A stretch of 64,000 nt of DNA from Comamonas sp. KCTC 72670 (GTDB lineage: Bacteria > Myxococcota > Myxococcia > Myxococcales > Myxococcaceae): positions 248,001 through 312,000 of the forward strand of contig BNCN01000008.1 in NCBI GenBank assembly GCA_014656495.1, written 5' to 3'. Made by a program: the position numbers and the translations under genes. Of this stretch, positions 17,858 through 25,891 are shown piece after piece. Below the pieces are notes generated by a model. That model saw only the letters and a list, made by a program, of their open reading frames with translations, was not told the origin of the DNA and searched no databases. Within the stretch, counting starts at the first letter, position 1, and the number at the start of each line of letters is the position of its first letter.

Positions 17858-20065
17858 ATGGGGTTGGCCGTCACGGTGGCCGTGCTGCTCGCGGCCACCC
17901 CCACCTTCGTCACCCGGGGCGACGTGACGCCCGAGGCGGACCTTCGCCGCGAGGCGGAGGCCGCTTGGACGGCCCTGGCGTCCCGCTACGCCGGCGAGGC
18001 GGGTGGGGCGCCGTCGAAGGCGCCGGCCTCCATCACCCTTCAAAAGGGCGCCGCCTTGTCGTCCCAGCGCAATGGCCAGGGACGGCCGGGCTGGGTGGAG
18101 CTGCGGCAGAACACGCCGGGCGTGTTGGATGAACGGCTGCGGCTGGCGCTCCGGCACGAGCTGGCCCACCAGCTCCTGTGGTGGGCCTGTCCCCAGTCCA
18201 GCGACGACCGGCTCTTCCACGAAGCCTTCGCCCTGGCGGTGAGCGGCGAGCTGCCCGCGTGGAAGGAGGGGCCCTACCTCTCGCTCTCGCGCGCGGCGTC
18301 GGACCTGGCCCGGTCCCCGGAGGTGGACACGCCCCGGGCCCGGCGCGCGCTGGCGCGGGTGTTGAGCGAGTCCGCGTCGGGCTTCCCGCCCGCGCTGTCC
18401 CGCCGGCTGCGGCAGTGCCAGGACGGCGCGCGGTGGACGTCGCCGCTGTCCATCGACGAGCTGTCCGGTGTCGGCGCTCGCGCGGCCTCGCCCGCCACGG
18501 TGGTGGTGAGCCGTCATTCGGGCGAGGTGGTGTGGTCGGAAGGCGACGTGCAACGCGCGCTGCCCTACGGCTCGGTGCTCAAGCCCTTCGTGTACGCGGC
18601 GGGCGCGCAGCCTCCGGCGCTGCCACCGCGCCCGGGCGTGCAGGAGTGGGCCTGCGGCGCGGGCCTGCCCGAGAATGTAGACGCACGCACCGCGCTGCTG
18701 CGCTCGTGCAACGGCTACTTCCTGGACTGGGCGGCCCGGGGCTCGGCGCCCAAGGCCTTTGGCGCCTGGGGGCCGGTGCTGGGGGCGCTCGGGCTGACGC
18801 GGATGCCGGAGGACATGGCGGACGCGATTGGCCTGCGCTCCACCGTGTCCCTGTCCCCCTGGGGCGTGGCGCAGGCGTACCGGCTCCTGGCGGAGGCCCG
18901 GCCGGAGGTCATCACCCTGCTCGCGGACAACGCCGCGCGGGGCACGCTGGCGGAGCTGCCCGCGTCCAAGGCGCTGGCGGGCGTGGCCACGAAGACGGGC
19001 ACCGTGCGCGACGCCGCGAGCCGGCCCCAGTTCGGCTGGATTGCCGCCGTGGACGCGGACCTGGTGGTGGTGATGATGCGCCCGGGGGCCATGCCTCGCC
19101 AGTTCGCGGACGAGGTGCCACGGGCGCTCGCGCGGGCGCGCAAGCAGGCGGGCTGGGACGCCGCGCGGGTGCAGGTGCTGGGACTGCTGCCCGCGGGTGA
19201 CGTGGAGGCGCGCTGTCCGGGCGCGGGCTTCGCGTTGGAGGACGGTGTCCCGCGCGCGGGCGCGGAGGCGTGGGCGCCGCTGGCGTCACTGACGCGGCGA
19301 GGCGCGGCGGTGTGTCTGGGGGCGCCCTGGCGGGTGCGCTTCCCGGGGGGGCCGGAGGCGGGGCGCGACTACGCGGGGGTCTTCATCCACTCCGTGCCGC
19401 CGCCGTACCGGCCGCCGGCGGGTGTGCCCACCACGCCCAGCGCGATGAAGGCGCGGCGTGGCTCTGACTTCATCTTCCGCACCACGCGCCTGCAATACAC
19501 CGCGGGCGTGGTGTCCGCTGAGGATGTGAGCCTGACGGGCGAGGCTCGGATTGCCCTGGCGCGGGTGGTGGCTCACAACGAGCAACACAGCCGACATCCG
19601 AACCGCCCCGTGTGTGACACCACGCACTGCCAGGCCTTCCGGGGCACGGTGCGCGTGCGCCCCGAGGAGTCGAAGGCCGTGGGCCTGGCGCCGCTGAAGT
19701 GGCGCGAATGGCTGACCTTCTCCCAGGGCGGAGAGGAGCCCTGGCGGCAGGAGCGTCCCCGCGCGGAGGTGGAGCGGCTGCTGGGGCGCGGCCTGGTGTC
19801 GCTGCGCTTCGAGGCGGGGCGGGTGAACTACCTGCGCACGGAGTCCGACGGAGACGCCACCTTCGAGTCCGCGCGCTCGCTGCCGTGTGACTTGCTGCGC
19901 TCCGGCTTGAAGCTGCCCTCATGCCCGCGCACCGCGTCGTTCAACGGCGCGTCGCTGGTGTTCGAGGGACAGGGGCGTGGCCACGGCGAGGGCCTGGATG
20001 TCGAGGCCGCGAAGGCCTCGGGGGCGCGCAGCGACGTGATACTCGAAGATGCTTATGGTCGGTGA
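17858..20065 (+). CDS. DUF2300 (YfaQ/MagE-like) three-module protein: metallopeptidase-, PBP- and SpoIID-like
   Basis: A 735-residue protein starting 4 bases after the macroglobulin stop, with a signal peptide at 1-20. Module 1 (about 30-200) has RHELAHQLL (His100, His104) and FHEAFA (Glu122), the pattern of gluzincin metallopeptidases. Module 2 (about 210-430) has the three marks of penicillin-binding transpeptidases and beta-lactamases in order: SVLK (Ser239-Lys242), SCN (283-285) and KTG (379-381). Module 3 (about 500-735) resembles SpoIID/LytB: YTAGVVSAED with a candidate catalytic Glu555, CDTTHCQAFRG at 586, and GQGRGHGEGLD near 705. SpoIID is a lytic transglycosylase acting on peptidoglycan. 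All three motif sets look intact, but activity is inferred. The pairing recalls yfhM next to pbpC (PBP1C) in other bacteria. It ends the operon. Confidence 0.85.
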   Translation: MGLAVTVAVLLAATPTFVTRGDVTPEADLRREAEAAWTALASRYAGEAGGAPSKAPASITLQKGAALSSQRNGQGRPGWVELRQNTPGVLDERLRLALRHELAHQLLWWACPQSSDDRLFHEAFALAVSGELPAWKEGPYLSLSRAASDLARSPEVDTPRARRALARVLSESASGFPPALSRRLRQCQDGARWTSPLSIDELSGVGARAASPATVVVSRHSGEVVWSEGDVQRALPYGSVLKPFVYAAGAQPPALPPRPGVQEWACGAGLPENVDARTALLRSCNGYFLDWAARGSAPKAFGAWGPVLGALGLTRMPEDMADAIGLRSTVSLSPWGVAQAYRLLAEARPEVITLLADNAARGTLAELPASKALAGVATKTGTVRDAASRPQFGWIAAVDADLVVVMMRPGAMPRQFADEVPRALARARKQAGWDAARVQVLGLLPAGDVEARCPGAGFALEDGVPRAGAEAWAPLASLTRRGAAVCLGAPWRVRFPGGPEAGRDYAGVFIHSVPPPYRPPAGVPTTPSAMKARRGSDFIFRTTRLQYTAGVVSAEDVSLTGEARIALARVVAHNEQHSRHPNRPVCDTTHCQAFRGTVRVRPEESKAVGLAPLKWREWLTFSQGGEEPWRQERPRAEVERLLGRGLVSLRFEAGRVNYLRTESDGDATFESARSLPCDLLRSGLKLPSCPRTASFNGASLVFEGQGRGHGEGLDVEAAKASGARSDVILEDAYGR

Positions 20066-20201
20066 AATCAAATAATAACTTCTTGATGGGACTGTGCCGT
20101 TGTTCAGATTGTGACGGATTTACATGAAGTGATGTCAGGGGCGGACGTAGAGTGATACCGCCCGACCTTTTCGGCGGGCCCTCATCAGGAGTGGTCGCCC
20201 C
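20066..20201 (+). promoter_or_regulatory. AT-rich promoter/leader region of the first protease gene
   Basis: Bases 20066-20130 form one of the most AT-rich stretches in the window, typical of a promoter in such a GC-rich genome, but no convincing -35/-10 pair stands out. The last 50 bases, from GGACGTAG to the start codon, are shared with the leader of the downstream paralogue and include CAGGAG 10 bases before the ATG. Confidence 0.45.
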
Positions 20202-21839
20202 ATGCGAATCACCCGTATCCCCCAGCGCCGGAGCCTCTTCGGCGCGCTGTTGTGTTCCCTCACTGTCGCGGCCTGTGGCCCCGCCTCCGAGATGGACTCC
20301 CTGGACGAGAAGTCCCCGGAGCTGGGCGCGCAGGAGCAGGAAGTCGTCTACGGCACCGACAACCGCACGGATGTCTATGCCTATCCGGCGTCCGTGCTGC
20401 GCCAGCGCGCGGAGCAGTCCACCGTGGCGCTGATGGCGCCGTCCGCCCTCAACACGACCAACGCCAACAACGTCACCTTCAACGCGCCGACGCTGCGGAG
20501 CGCCTACAACCTCTGCTCCACCCAGCGCTTCCTGGACGACCCGACGCCGGCGTTCTGCTCGGGCACGCTCATCGATGACGACCTGGTGCTCACCGCGGGG
20601 CACTGCATCACGAGCTCCGACTGCGCGAACACGCGCTTCGTCTTCAACTTCTACCGCACGTCGGCCACCGCGCTGAAGACGGTGACGACGGCGGACATCT
20701 TCTCCTGCCAGTCCGTCGTCGCGCGCCAACTGGGCACGGTGAATGGCCGTAACCTGGACTACGCCATCGTCCGGTTGGACCGCGCCGCCACGCCGCGCTT
20801 CGTGCCCGCACCCATCCGTCCGGGCAACACGGCCCTGTCGGTGAACGCGGGCGTGAGCGTGATTGGCTCCGGCAGCGGCATCCCGTTCAAGATTGATGAC
20901 GGCGGCAAGGTGCGCACCAACCGCTCCAGCACGCTGGACTACTTCGTCGCCACCACGGACACGTTCGGTGGCAACTCGGGCTCGGGCGTCTACGAGAACG
21001 ACTCCTTCACCGTGGCGGGCATCCTGGTCCGGGGGGACACGGACTACGTCTCCCAGGGAAGCTGCCGTGTCGTGAACCAGTGCACCGAAACGGGCTGCGG
21101 CGGTGAGTCCATCACCTACGTGCGCCCCGCGGTGGACCACTACTGCTCCGTCGCTGGCAGCGCGCGTCTGTGCGGCGGCACGCCGCCCCCGCCGCCGGAT
21201 TCGTTCGCCTATTCGGCGAGCAACACCAACAGCGCCCAGCAGAACACGACCAACCGCACCATCGCGCTGCGGGCCGGCCAGACGCTGACCATCGGGACGT
21301 GCGGCCTGACGGGCACGACCTTCACGGGTGACACGTACCTGCGCCTGCGCGGCCCCACGGGCACCCAGGTCGCCGAGAACGACGACGCCTGCGGCGGCCG
21401 GGGCTCCAGCATCACCTACCTGGCCACCGCGGACGGCAACCACGCCATCAACGCGGGCTGCTACAGCTCGGGGAGCTGCACGGGGACCGTGGCCTGGACG
21501 ATTACGGGCGGCTCCACGGGCCCCACCAGCGGCAGCTTCGCCTTCAACGCCAGCAACACCAACAGCGCTCAGCAGAACACCACCAACAGGGACGTCACCA
21601 TCGAGGCGGGAAAGCGCCTCACCGTGGCCACCTGTGGCGTGACGGGAGCGTCCTTCAGCGGTGACACCTACCTGCGGCTCTTCAACGGCGCCGCGCAGGT
21701 GTTCGAGAACGACGACGCGTGCGGCGGCCGGGGCTCCAGCATGACGTACACCGCGCCCGCCACCACCACCCTGCAGATTCGCGCCGGCTGCTTCTCCACC
21801 GGCTCCTGCAGCGGCACCGTGGTGTGGAACATCCAGTAG
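20202..21839 (+). CDS. Secreted trypsin-like serine protease with two pre-peptidase C-terminal domains
   Basis: A 545-residue lipoprotein or secreted protein (signal peptide with VAAC, Cys near 25). After a short acidic propeptide comes VVYGTDNRTDVYAY, then the S1/chymotrypsin-fold domain with catalytic triad His134 (TAGHC), Asp186 (LDYAIVRLD) and Ser259 (GGNSGSG). Cys residues are positioned for disulfides. Two tandem PPC-like beta domains of about 110 residues follow (340-440 and 450-545), each with SNTNSAQQNTTNR, then GDTYLRL, ENDDACGGRGSS and AGC(Y/F)SxGSC. Such domains are usually removed or aid secretion and surface binding. It may serve extracellular protein digestion during predation; that role is inferred. 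Its own terminator follows and the paralogue lies 232 bases downstream. Confidence 0.9.
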   Translation: MRITRIPQRRSLFGALLCSLTVAACGPASEMDSLDEKSPELGAQEQEVVYGTDNRTDVYAYPASVLRQRAEQSTVALMAPSALNTTNANNVTFNAPTLRSAYNLCSTQRFLDDPTPAFCSGTLIDDDLVLTAGHCITSSDCANTRFVFNFYRTSATALKTVTTADIFSCQSVVARQLGTVNGRNLDYAIVRLDRAATPRFVPAPIRPGNTALSVNAGVSVIGSGSGIPFKIDDGGKVRTNRSSTLDYFVATTDTFGGNSGSGVYENDSFTVAGILVRGDTDYVSQGSCRVVNQCTETGCGGESITYVRPAVDHYCSVAGSARLCGGTPPPPPDSFAYSASNTNSAQQNTTNRTIALRAGQTLTIGTCGLTGTTFTGDTYLRLRGPTGTQVAENDDACGGRGSSITYLATADGNHAINAGCYSSGSCTGTVAWTITGGSTGPTSGSFAFNASNTNSAQQNTTNRDVTIEAGKRLTVATCGVTGASFSGDTYLRLFNGAAQVFENDDACGGRGSSMTYTAPATTTLQIRAGCFSTGSCSGTVVWNIQ

Positions 21840-21856
21840 CGCGGCTTTGAGGTGAA

Positions 21857-21886
21857 GGCGCGGGTGGCGCTGCCGCCACCCGCGCC
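21857..21886 (+). terminator. Terminator after the first protease gene
   Basis: A perfect 13-bp stem (GGCGCGGGTGGCG 21857-21869 with its complement 21874-21886) has a CTGC loop. The following bases are CGTTGCTTCC. Confidence 0.8.
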
Positions 21887-22071
21887 CGTTGCTTCCCCGT
21901 GGATGCTCGGACGGCAAAGGCAGCCAAGGGTGGGAGTGGCAGGTGTTGGACAGTCAGGTATTCGTGGAATCACTTATATTGTAGGAGTTTGGGGAAAGCG
22001 GGTTGGCGCCGGGCGTAGCGTGTGTTTGCCCGTCCCTTCCGGCGGGCGCTCATCGCCAGGAGTGGTCGCCC

Positions 22072-23394
22072 ATGCGCATCACCCGTACCGCCTCTCGCAG
22101 GACGCTGTTCGGCGCGTTGCTGTGTACCCTCTCCGTCGCGGCTTGTGGTCCCGCGCCGGAGGGAGCGCTTCCCGGTGAGAAGTCCCCTGAAACAGAGACG
22201 CAGCAGCAGCCCGTCGTCTACGGCGCGGACCACCGCACGGATGTCTACGCCTATCCGGCGTCCGTGCTGCGTGACCGCGCCGAGCAGTCCACCGTGGCGT
22301 TGATGCGGCCCTCCGTCATCAACACCTCCAACCCCAACAACGTCACCTTCAACGCGTCCTCGCTGCGGAGCGCCTACAACCTCTGCTCGGACCAGCGCTT
22401 CCTGGATGACCCGACGCCGGCGTTCTGCTCCGGAACGCTCATTGATGACGACCTGGTGCTCACCGCGGGGCACTGCATCACCAGCGCGTCGGACTGCTCG
22501 AACACGCGCTTCGTCTTCAACTTCTACCGCACGTCGGCCACGGCGCTGAAGACGGTGACGACGGCGGATGTGTATGCCTGTTCGTCCATTGTCGCGCGCC
22601 AGGTGGGCACGACGGGCGGCCGCAACCTCGATTACGCCGTCGTCCGCCTGGACCGCGCGGCCACCCCGCGCTTCGTACCCGCGCCCATCCGTCCGGGCAG
22701 CACGGCCCTCCCGCTGAACACCGGCGTGAGCGTGATTGGCTCCGGCAGCGGCATCCCGTTCAAGATTGATGACGGCGGCTGGGTGCGCGACGGCCGCGCG
22801 GCCACGCGGGACTACTTCGTCGCCAACACGGACACGTTTGGCGGCAACTCGGGCTCGGGTGTCTATGAGAACGGTGGTTTCACCGTGGCGGGCATCCTGG
22901 TGCGCGGCGTGACGGACTACGTCAGCCGGGGCAGCTGCAACGTGGTGAACCAGTGCACCGACACGGGCTGCGGCGGCGAGTCCATCACCTACGCGCGCCC
23001 CGCCATCGACGCGTACTGCGCTGTCGCGACCAGCGAGCGGCTGTGCGCGGACTACGAGCCCCCTCCGCCGCCCCCGCCGGTCGAGACCTTCACCTTCACC
23101 GCCACCAACACCAACAGCGCCCAGCAGAACACCACCAACGTCAACGTGACGCTGGCCGCGGGGCAGACGCTGACCTTCGGCACCTGCTCGCTGCCGCAGG
23201 CCACGGGCTCCGGTGACACCTACCTGCGCCTGTTCAACGCGGCGACGAACACCCAGGTCGCCGCCAACGACGACAGCTGCAGCCTCCTGTCGCTGGTGAC
23301 CTTCACCGCGACCACCGCGGGCACGTACCAGATGCGCGCGGGCTGCTACGCCAACGGCTCCTGCAGCGGCACGGTGGCCTACACCATCCAGTAG
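22072..23394 (+). CDS. Secreted trypsin-like serine protease with one pre-peptidase C-terminal domain
   Basis: The protein is 440 residues from ATG 22072, the position equivalent to its upstream paralogue; the open frame continues upstream but has no signal peptide there. The signal peptide has the same VAAC lipobox. The triad is His134, Asp187 and Ser260. The protease domain is very similar to the neighbour's across its whole length (for example LIDDDLVLTAGHCIT and GSGIPFKIDDGG are identical). It then has a proline hinge (PPPPPPPVE) and a single PPC-like domain, in which the DDACGGRGSS block of the neighbour is DDSCSLLS. Loss or gain of one beta domain followed the duplication. Substrate range may differ from that of the first copy. 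Confidence 0.9.
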   Translation: MRITRTASRRTLFGALLCTLSVAACGPAPEGALPGEKSPETETQQQPVVYGADHRTDVYAYPASVLRDRAEQSTVALMRPSVINTSNPNNVTFNASSLRSAYNLCSDQRFLDDPTPAFCSGTLIDDDLVLTAGHCITSASDCSNTRFVFNFYRTSATALKTVTTADVYACSSIVARQVGTTGGRNLDYAVVRLDRAATPRFVPAPIRPGSTALPLNTGVSVIGSGSGIPFKIDDGGWVRDGRAATRDYFVANTDTFGGNSGSGVYENGGFTVAGILVRGVTDYVSRGSCNVVNQCTDTGCGGESITYARPAIDAYCAVATSERLCADYEPPPPPPPVETFTFTATNTNSAQQNTTNVNVTLAAGQTLTFGTCSLPQATGSGDTYLRLFNAATNTQVAANDDSCSLLSLVTFTATTAGTYQMRAGCYANGSCSGTVAYTIQ

Positions 23395-23404
23395 CCTGTC
23401 TCAC

Positions 23405-23434
23405 GGCGCGGGTGGCTTCGCCGCCACCCGCGCC
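23405..23434 (+). terminator. Terminator after the second protease gene
   Basis: A perfect 12-bp stem (GGCGCGGGTGGC 23405-23416 with GCCACCCGCGCC 23423-23434) has a 6-base loop. It is nearly identical to the terminator of the first copy. Confidence 0.8.
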
Positions 23435-23600
23435 CGTAGCCTCCCAGACAACACCCCGCAGCGCCTTGTTGCCCGTGGGTCCTCGCGTTCCCCGTGTCTC
23501 CCCTCGGGAGCCCGGGTGAAACAGCCCCGGCACGCGCCGTGCTCTAGGCCCCGCCCGGGCCGAGCCCGGAGCCGGTCCCACAACAAGGACGATGCGTTAC

Positions 23601-25778
23601 ATGAATCAGCGGAAACACACGAAACAGCTCGCGCGCCAACTGCGCTGGGCGGGCCTGTCCGCGACGGTGCTGGCGGCCCCCGCGAGCTTCGCGCAGGACT
23701 GCCCCAAGCCCACGCTGCAGCAGTGCGTGGACGTCGACTACCGCGCCAGCAGCTGCGGCAGTGTCCATGATGGCTACTGCCAGGGCATCGTCCAGGACGC
23801 GTGGACGGCCCAGTGGGAGGCGGCTCCCAAGCGCCTGGCGCTGCTCCCGGACGAGCTGGGCGGCGGTGTCGACACCGTGGCCTACGAGTCCTTCCGTCCG
23901 GTCAAGACGCGCTTCCAGGGCCTGGACCAGGGCCTCGCGGGCCAGGTTCTCAAGGGCCAGATTCTCTACCGCAAGCAGCTGGAGAACCTGACCAAGGCCG
24001 AGCAGGCCTACCTGGAGCAGCTCCGCGGCTGGGAGAAGAACGGCACGCAGGTGACGTCCTGCCAGGAGTTCGTGGACGAGAAGTACCTGGGCTACAGCCG
24101 CTTCGAGCGCGAGGCGGGCCGGTACGGCGACGACTACCGCGCGCTCTTCCAGGCCGCGTACGACAAGGACGGCATCGCGCACCGCACGCTCTACAGCCGG
24201 GACCAGGAGAAGCTGGCGCCCATCTGGAGCAAGCAGCGCGTGGCGAAGAACGCGTACTTCCGCTTCACGCCCGGCCCCTACCCCAAGGGCACGGAAGGGT
24301 ACGTCTTCTCGTCCGAGGCCGCGCGGCTGGCGAACAACCTGGAGGCCCGCAACTGGGCCACGCCGTCGGATTCGTGGCACCAGGAGCAGAGCGAGAAGTT
24401 CCACGGCGTCCCGGACGACGTGCTCAACCACCACCAGGTCGAGCAGGAGTCCTTCGAGGAGCTGCTGCGTCAGCGTCAGTCCATCTACGCGGAGTGGGAG
24501 GTGGCCGCGGAAATCCTCCGCAAGCGCGACCACTCGACGGTGGAGCTCGACAAGCGGACGGCGGAGCAGCTCTACGGGCTGGACAAGTCCATCGAGGTGG
24601 CGCTGGTCAAGGCCCAGAAGGAGGGCTGCCTCGACGCCCGTGAGGCGAGTGTCTGTGATTGGAGCCCGCGCCGCTACAAGACGATGCTCGACGCCGCCAT
24701 GGCGCCGCGCCGTCAGGCGGACCTCCAGGCGTGCATCGCCCTGACGGGCAACGACTTCGGCCCGGAGAGCTTCGTGCGCAACGCGCAGCGGCTCAAGCTG
24801 CCGGACCTGAAGTTGAAGGACTACACGCTGAACACCACGCTGCTGAGCCAGTACCTCGGCATCTACGGCGCCTTCATCCGCGACCAGAGCACGCCGACGA
24901 ACCCGTCCACCGGCACGGTGCGGCACAGCGGTGAGTTCAGTGATGGTGGCTATGTGGGCGGCGACGTCTTCGGCGGTGGCTACGACTTCGCCGCGGGTTG
25001 GGAGGTCCTCCAGGGCGGCGTGAGCTCGCTCAACAAGTCGGGCGCCTGGTGCGACACCGATGCGCGCGTCTACGCCGAGTTCAACGCCTACGCGAACGTG
25101 TTCGGCCCCACGCGGTTCGAGATGGCGCACCTGAGCGGTGAGGCCAGCACCGAGGGCAACGGCATCCGCATCAAGGGCGACGCCCGCGTGCTGACCATCA
25201 CCCTCTACCAGCACGACGAGCACTACCCGCTGCGCAAGACGTTCTTCGACGACACGCTCTACTTCGACAAGGACACCGCGAAGGCCTCCTCGACCTTCTT
25301 CGTGTTCTACGTCCCCGTCACGGTGCAGGCGGGTGTGTCCGCGGAAGTGGGCGTGAAGCTGAACATCGGCGGCGCCGTCACGCGCAACTGCGCGGAGGAC
25401 CTGCTGGGCGCGGACCTGTACGGGACCATCACCCCGTTCGTGGCCGCCAAGGGCTTCGCGTCCGTGGGCATTGGCTTCCCGGGGTTCCAGGCGGGCGTGA
25501 GGGGCGAGGTCGTCATCGTCCGCGTCAGCCTCCCGCTGTACGGCGACATCGGTCTGCACATCAGCTCCCCCGCGCACCCGACGAACCCGAACACGCTCTT
25601 CCTGCGCGTCTCTTCGAAGCTGGACATCACGGCGCGCACGCTGGACGGCGCCATCAAGCTGTTCGGCGAGCTGGGACCGCTGAAGGCCGAGGTGGCCATC
25701 GTGAGCTGGACCGGCTTCGGGCACACGTGGAACATCTACGACGAGAGCAAGTCGTTGCCGCTGGTGCGCATCTACTAG
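23601..25778 (+). CDS. Large secreted protein of unknown function
   Basis: The protein is 725 residues from ATG 23601. An ATG at 23592 is also possible, but AAGGA at 23585-23589 is only 2 bases from it. A signal peptide ends near ASFA-QD. The first half of the mature protein (to about 400) is charged and helical with several Cys (CPKPTLQQCVDVDYRASSCG, TSCQEFVDEKYLGYSRFERE). The second half (about 440-725) is rich in aromatic and glycine residues and predicted beta-strands (GGYVGGDVFGGGYDFAAGWE, VPVTVQAGVSAEVGVKLN, GFASVGIGFPGFQAGVRGEV). I recognise no family. It is the first of four consecutive genes for exported proteins; a hairpin separates it from the next. Confidence 0.8.
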   Translation: MNQRKHTKQLARQLRWAGLSATVLAAPASFAQDCPKPTLQQCVDVDYRASSCGSVHDGYCQGIVQDAWTAQWEAAPKRLALLPDELGGGVDTVAYESFRPVKTRFQGLDQGLAGQVLKGQILYRKQLENLTKAEQAYLEQLRGWEKNGTQVTSCQEFVDEKYLGYSRFEREAGRYGDDYRALFQAAYDKDGIAHRTLYSRDQEKLAPIWSKQRVAKNAYFRFTPGPYPKGTEGYVFSSEAARLANNLEARNWATPSDSWHQEQSEKFHGVPDDVLNHHQVEQESFEELLRQRQSIYAEWEVAAEILRKRDHSTVELDKRTAEQLYGLDKSIEVALVKAQKEGCLDAREASVCDWSPRRYKTMLDAAMAPRRQADLQACIALTGNDFGPESFVRNAQRLKLPDLKLKDYTLNTTLLSQYLGIYGAFIRDQSTPTNPSTGTVRHSGEFSDGGYVGGDVFGGGYDFAAGWEVLQGGVSSLNKSGAWCDTDARVYAEFNAYANVFGPTRFEMAHLSGEASTEGNGIRIKGDARVLTITLYQHDEHYPLRKTFFDDTLYFDKDTAKASSTFFVFYVPVTVQAGVSAEVGVKLNIGGAVTRNCAEDLLGADLYGTITPFVAAKGFASVGIGFPGFQAGVRGEVVIVRVSLPLYGDIGLHISSPAHPTNPNTLFLRVSSKLDITARTLDGAIKLFGELGPLKAEVAIVSWTGFGHTWNIYDESKSLPLVRIY

Positions 25779-25833
25779 GCCCCGCCGCTGCTTCCTGGCG
25801 CGCGTGAGTGGCGCGCGCCAGGTCCGAAGTCCA

Positions 25834-25862
25834 CCGCCGTGGTGTCTTGCTTCCCACGGCGG
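25834..25862 (+). terminator. Hairpin between two secreted-protein genes
   Basis: A perfect 9-bp stem (CCGCCGTGG 25834-25842 with CCACGGCGG 25854-25862) has an 11-base loop and is followed by a pyrimidine-rich CTCCTTTCTC. It is either a terminator or a partial attenuator ahead of the gene at 25892. Confidence 0.65.
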
Positions 25863-25891
25863 CTCCTTTCTCTTCCTGTCGGGAGTTCTTC

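Larger units (their letters stand above)
20157..23434 (+). repeat. Tandem duplication of a protease gene with leader and terminator
   Basis: Unit 1 spans about 20157-21886 and unit 2 about 22020-23434. The similarity starts in the leader (a CGGCGGG element and AGGAGTGGTCGCC before the ATG), runs through the whole protease domain and ends in near-identical terminators. The units differ in that unit 1 has two C-terminal beta domains and unit 2 has one. Confidence 0.85.

Noticed and set aside
12914-18553. A 1879-residue open frame antisense to the macroglobulin gene
   Set aside because: It has no signal, domain or ribosome site and is rich in Arg, His, Gln and Leu as expected from reading a GC-rich gene backwards.
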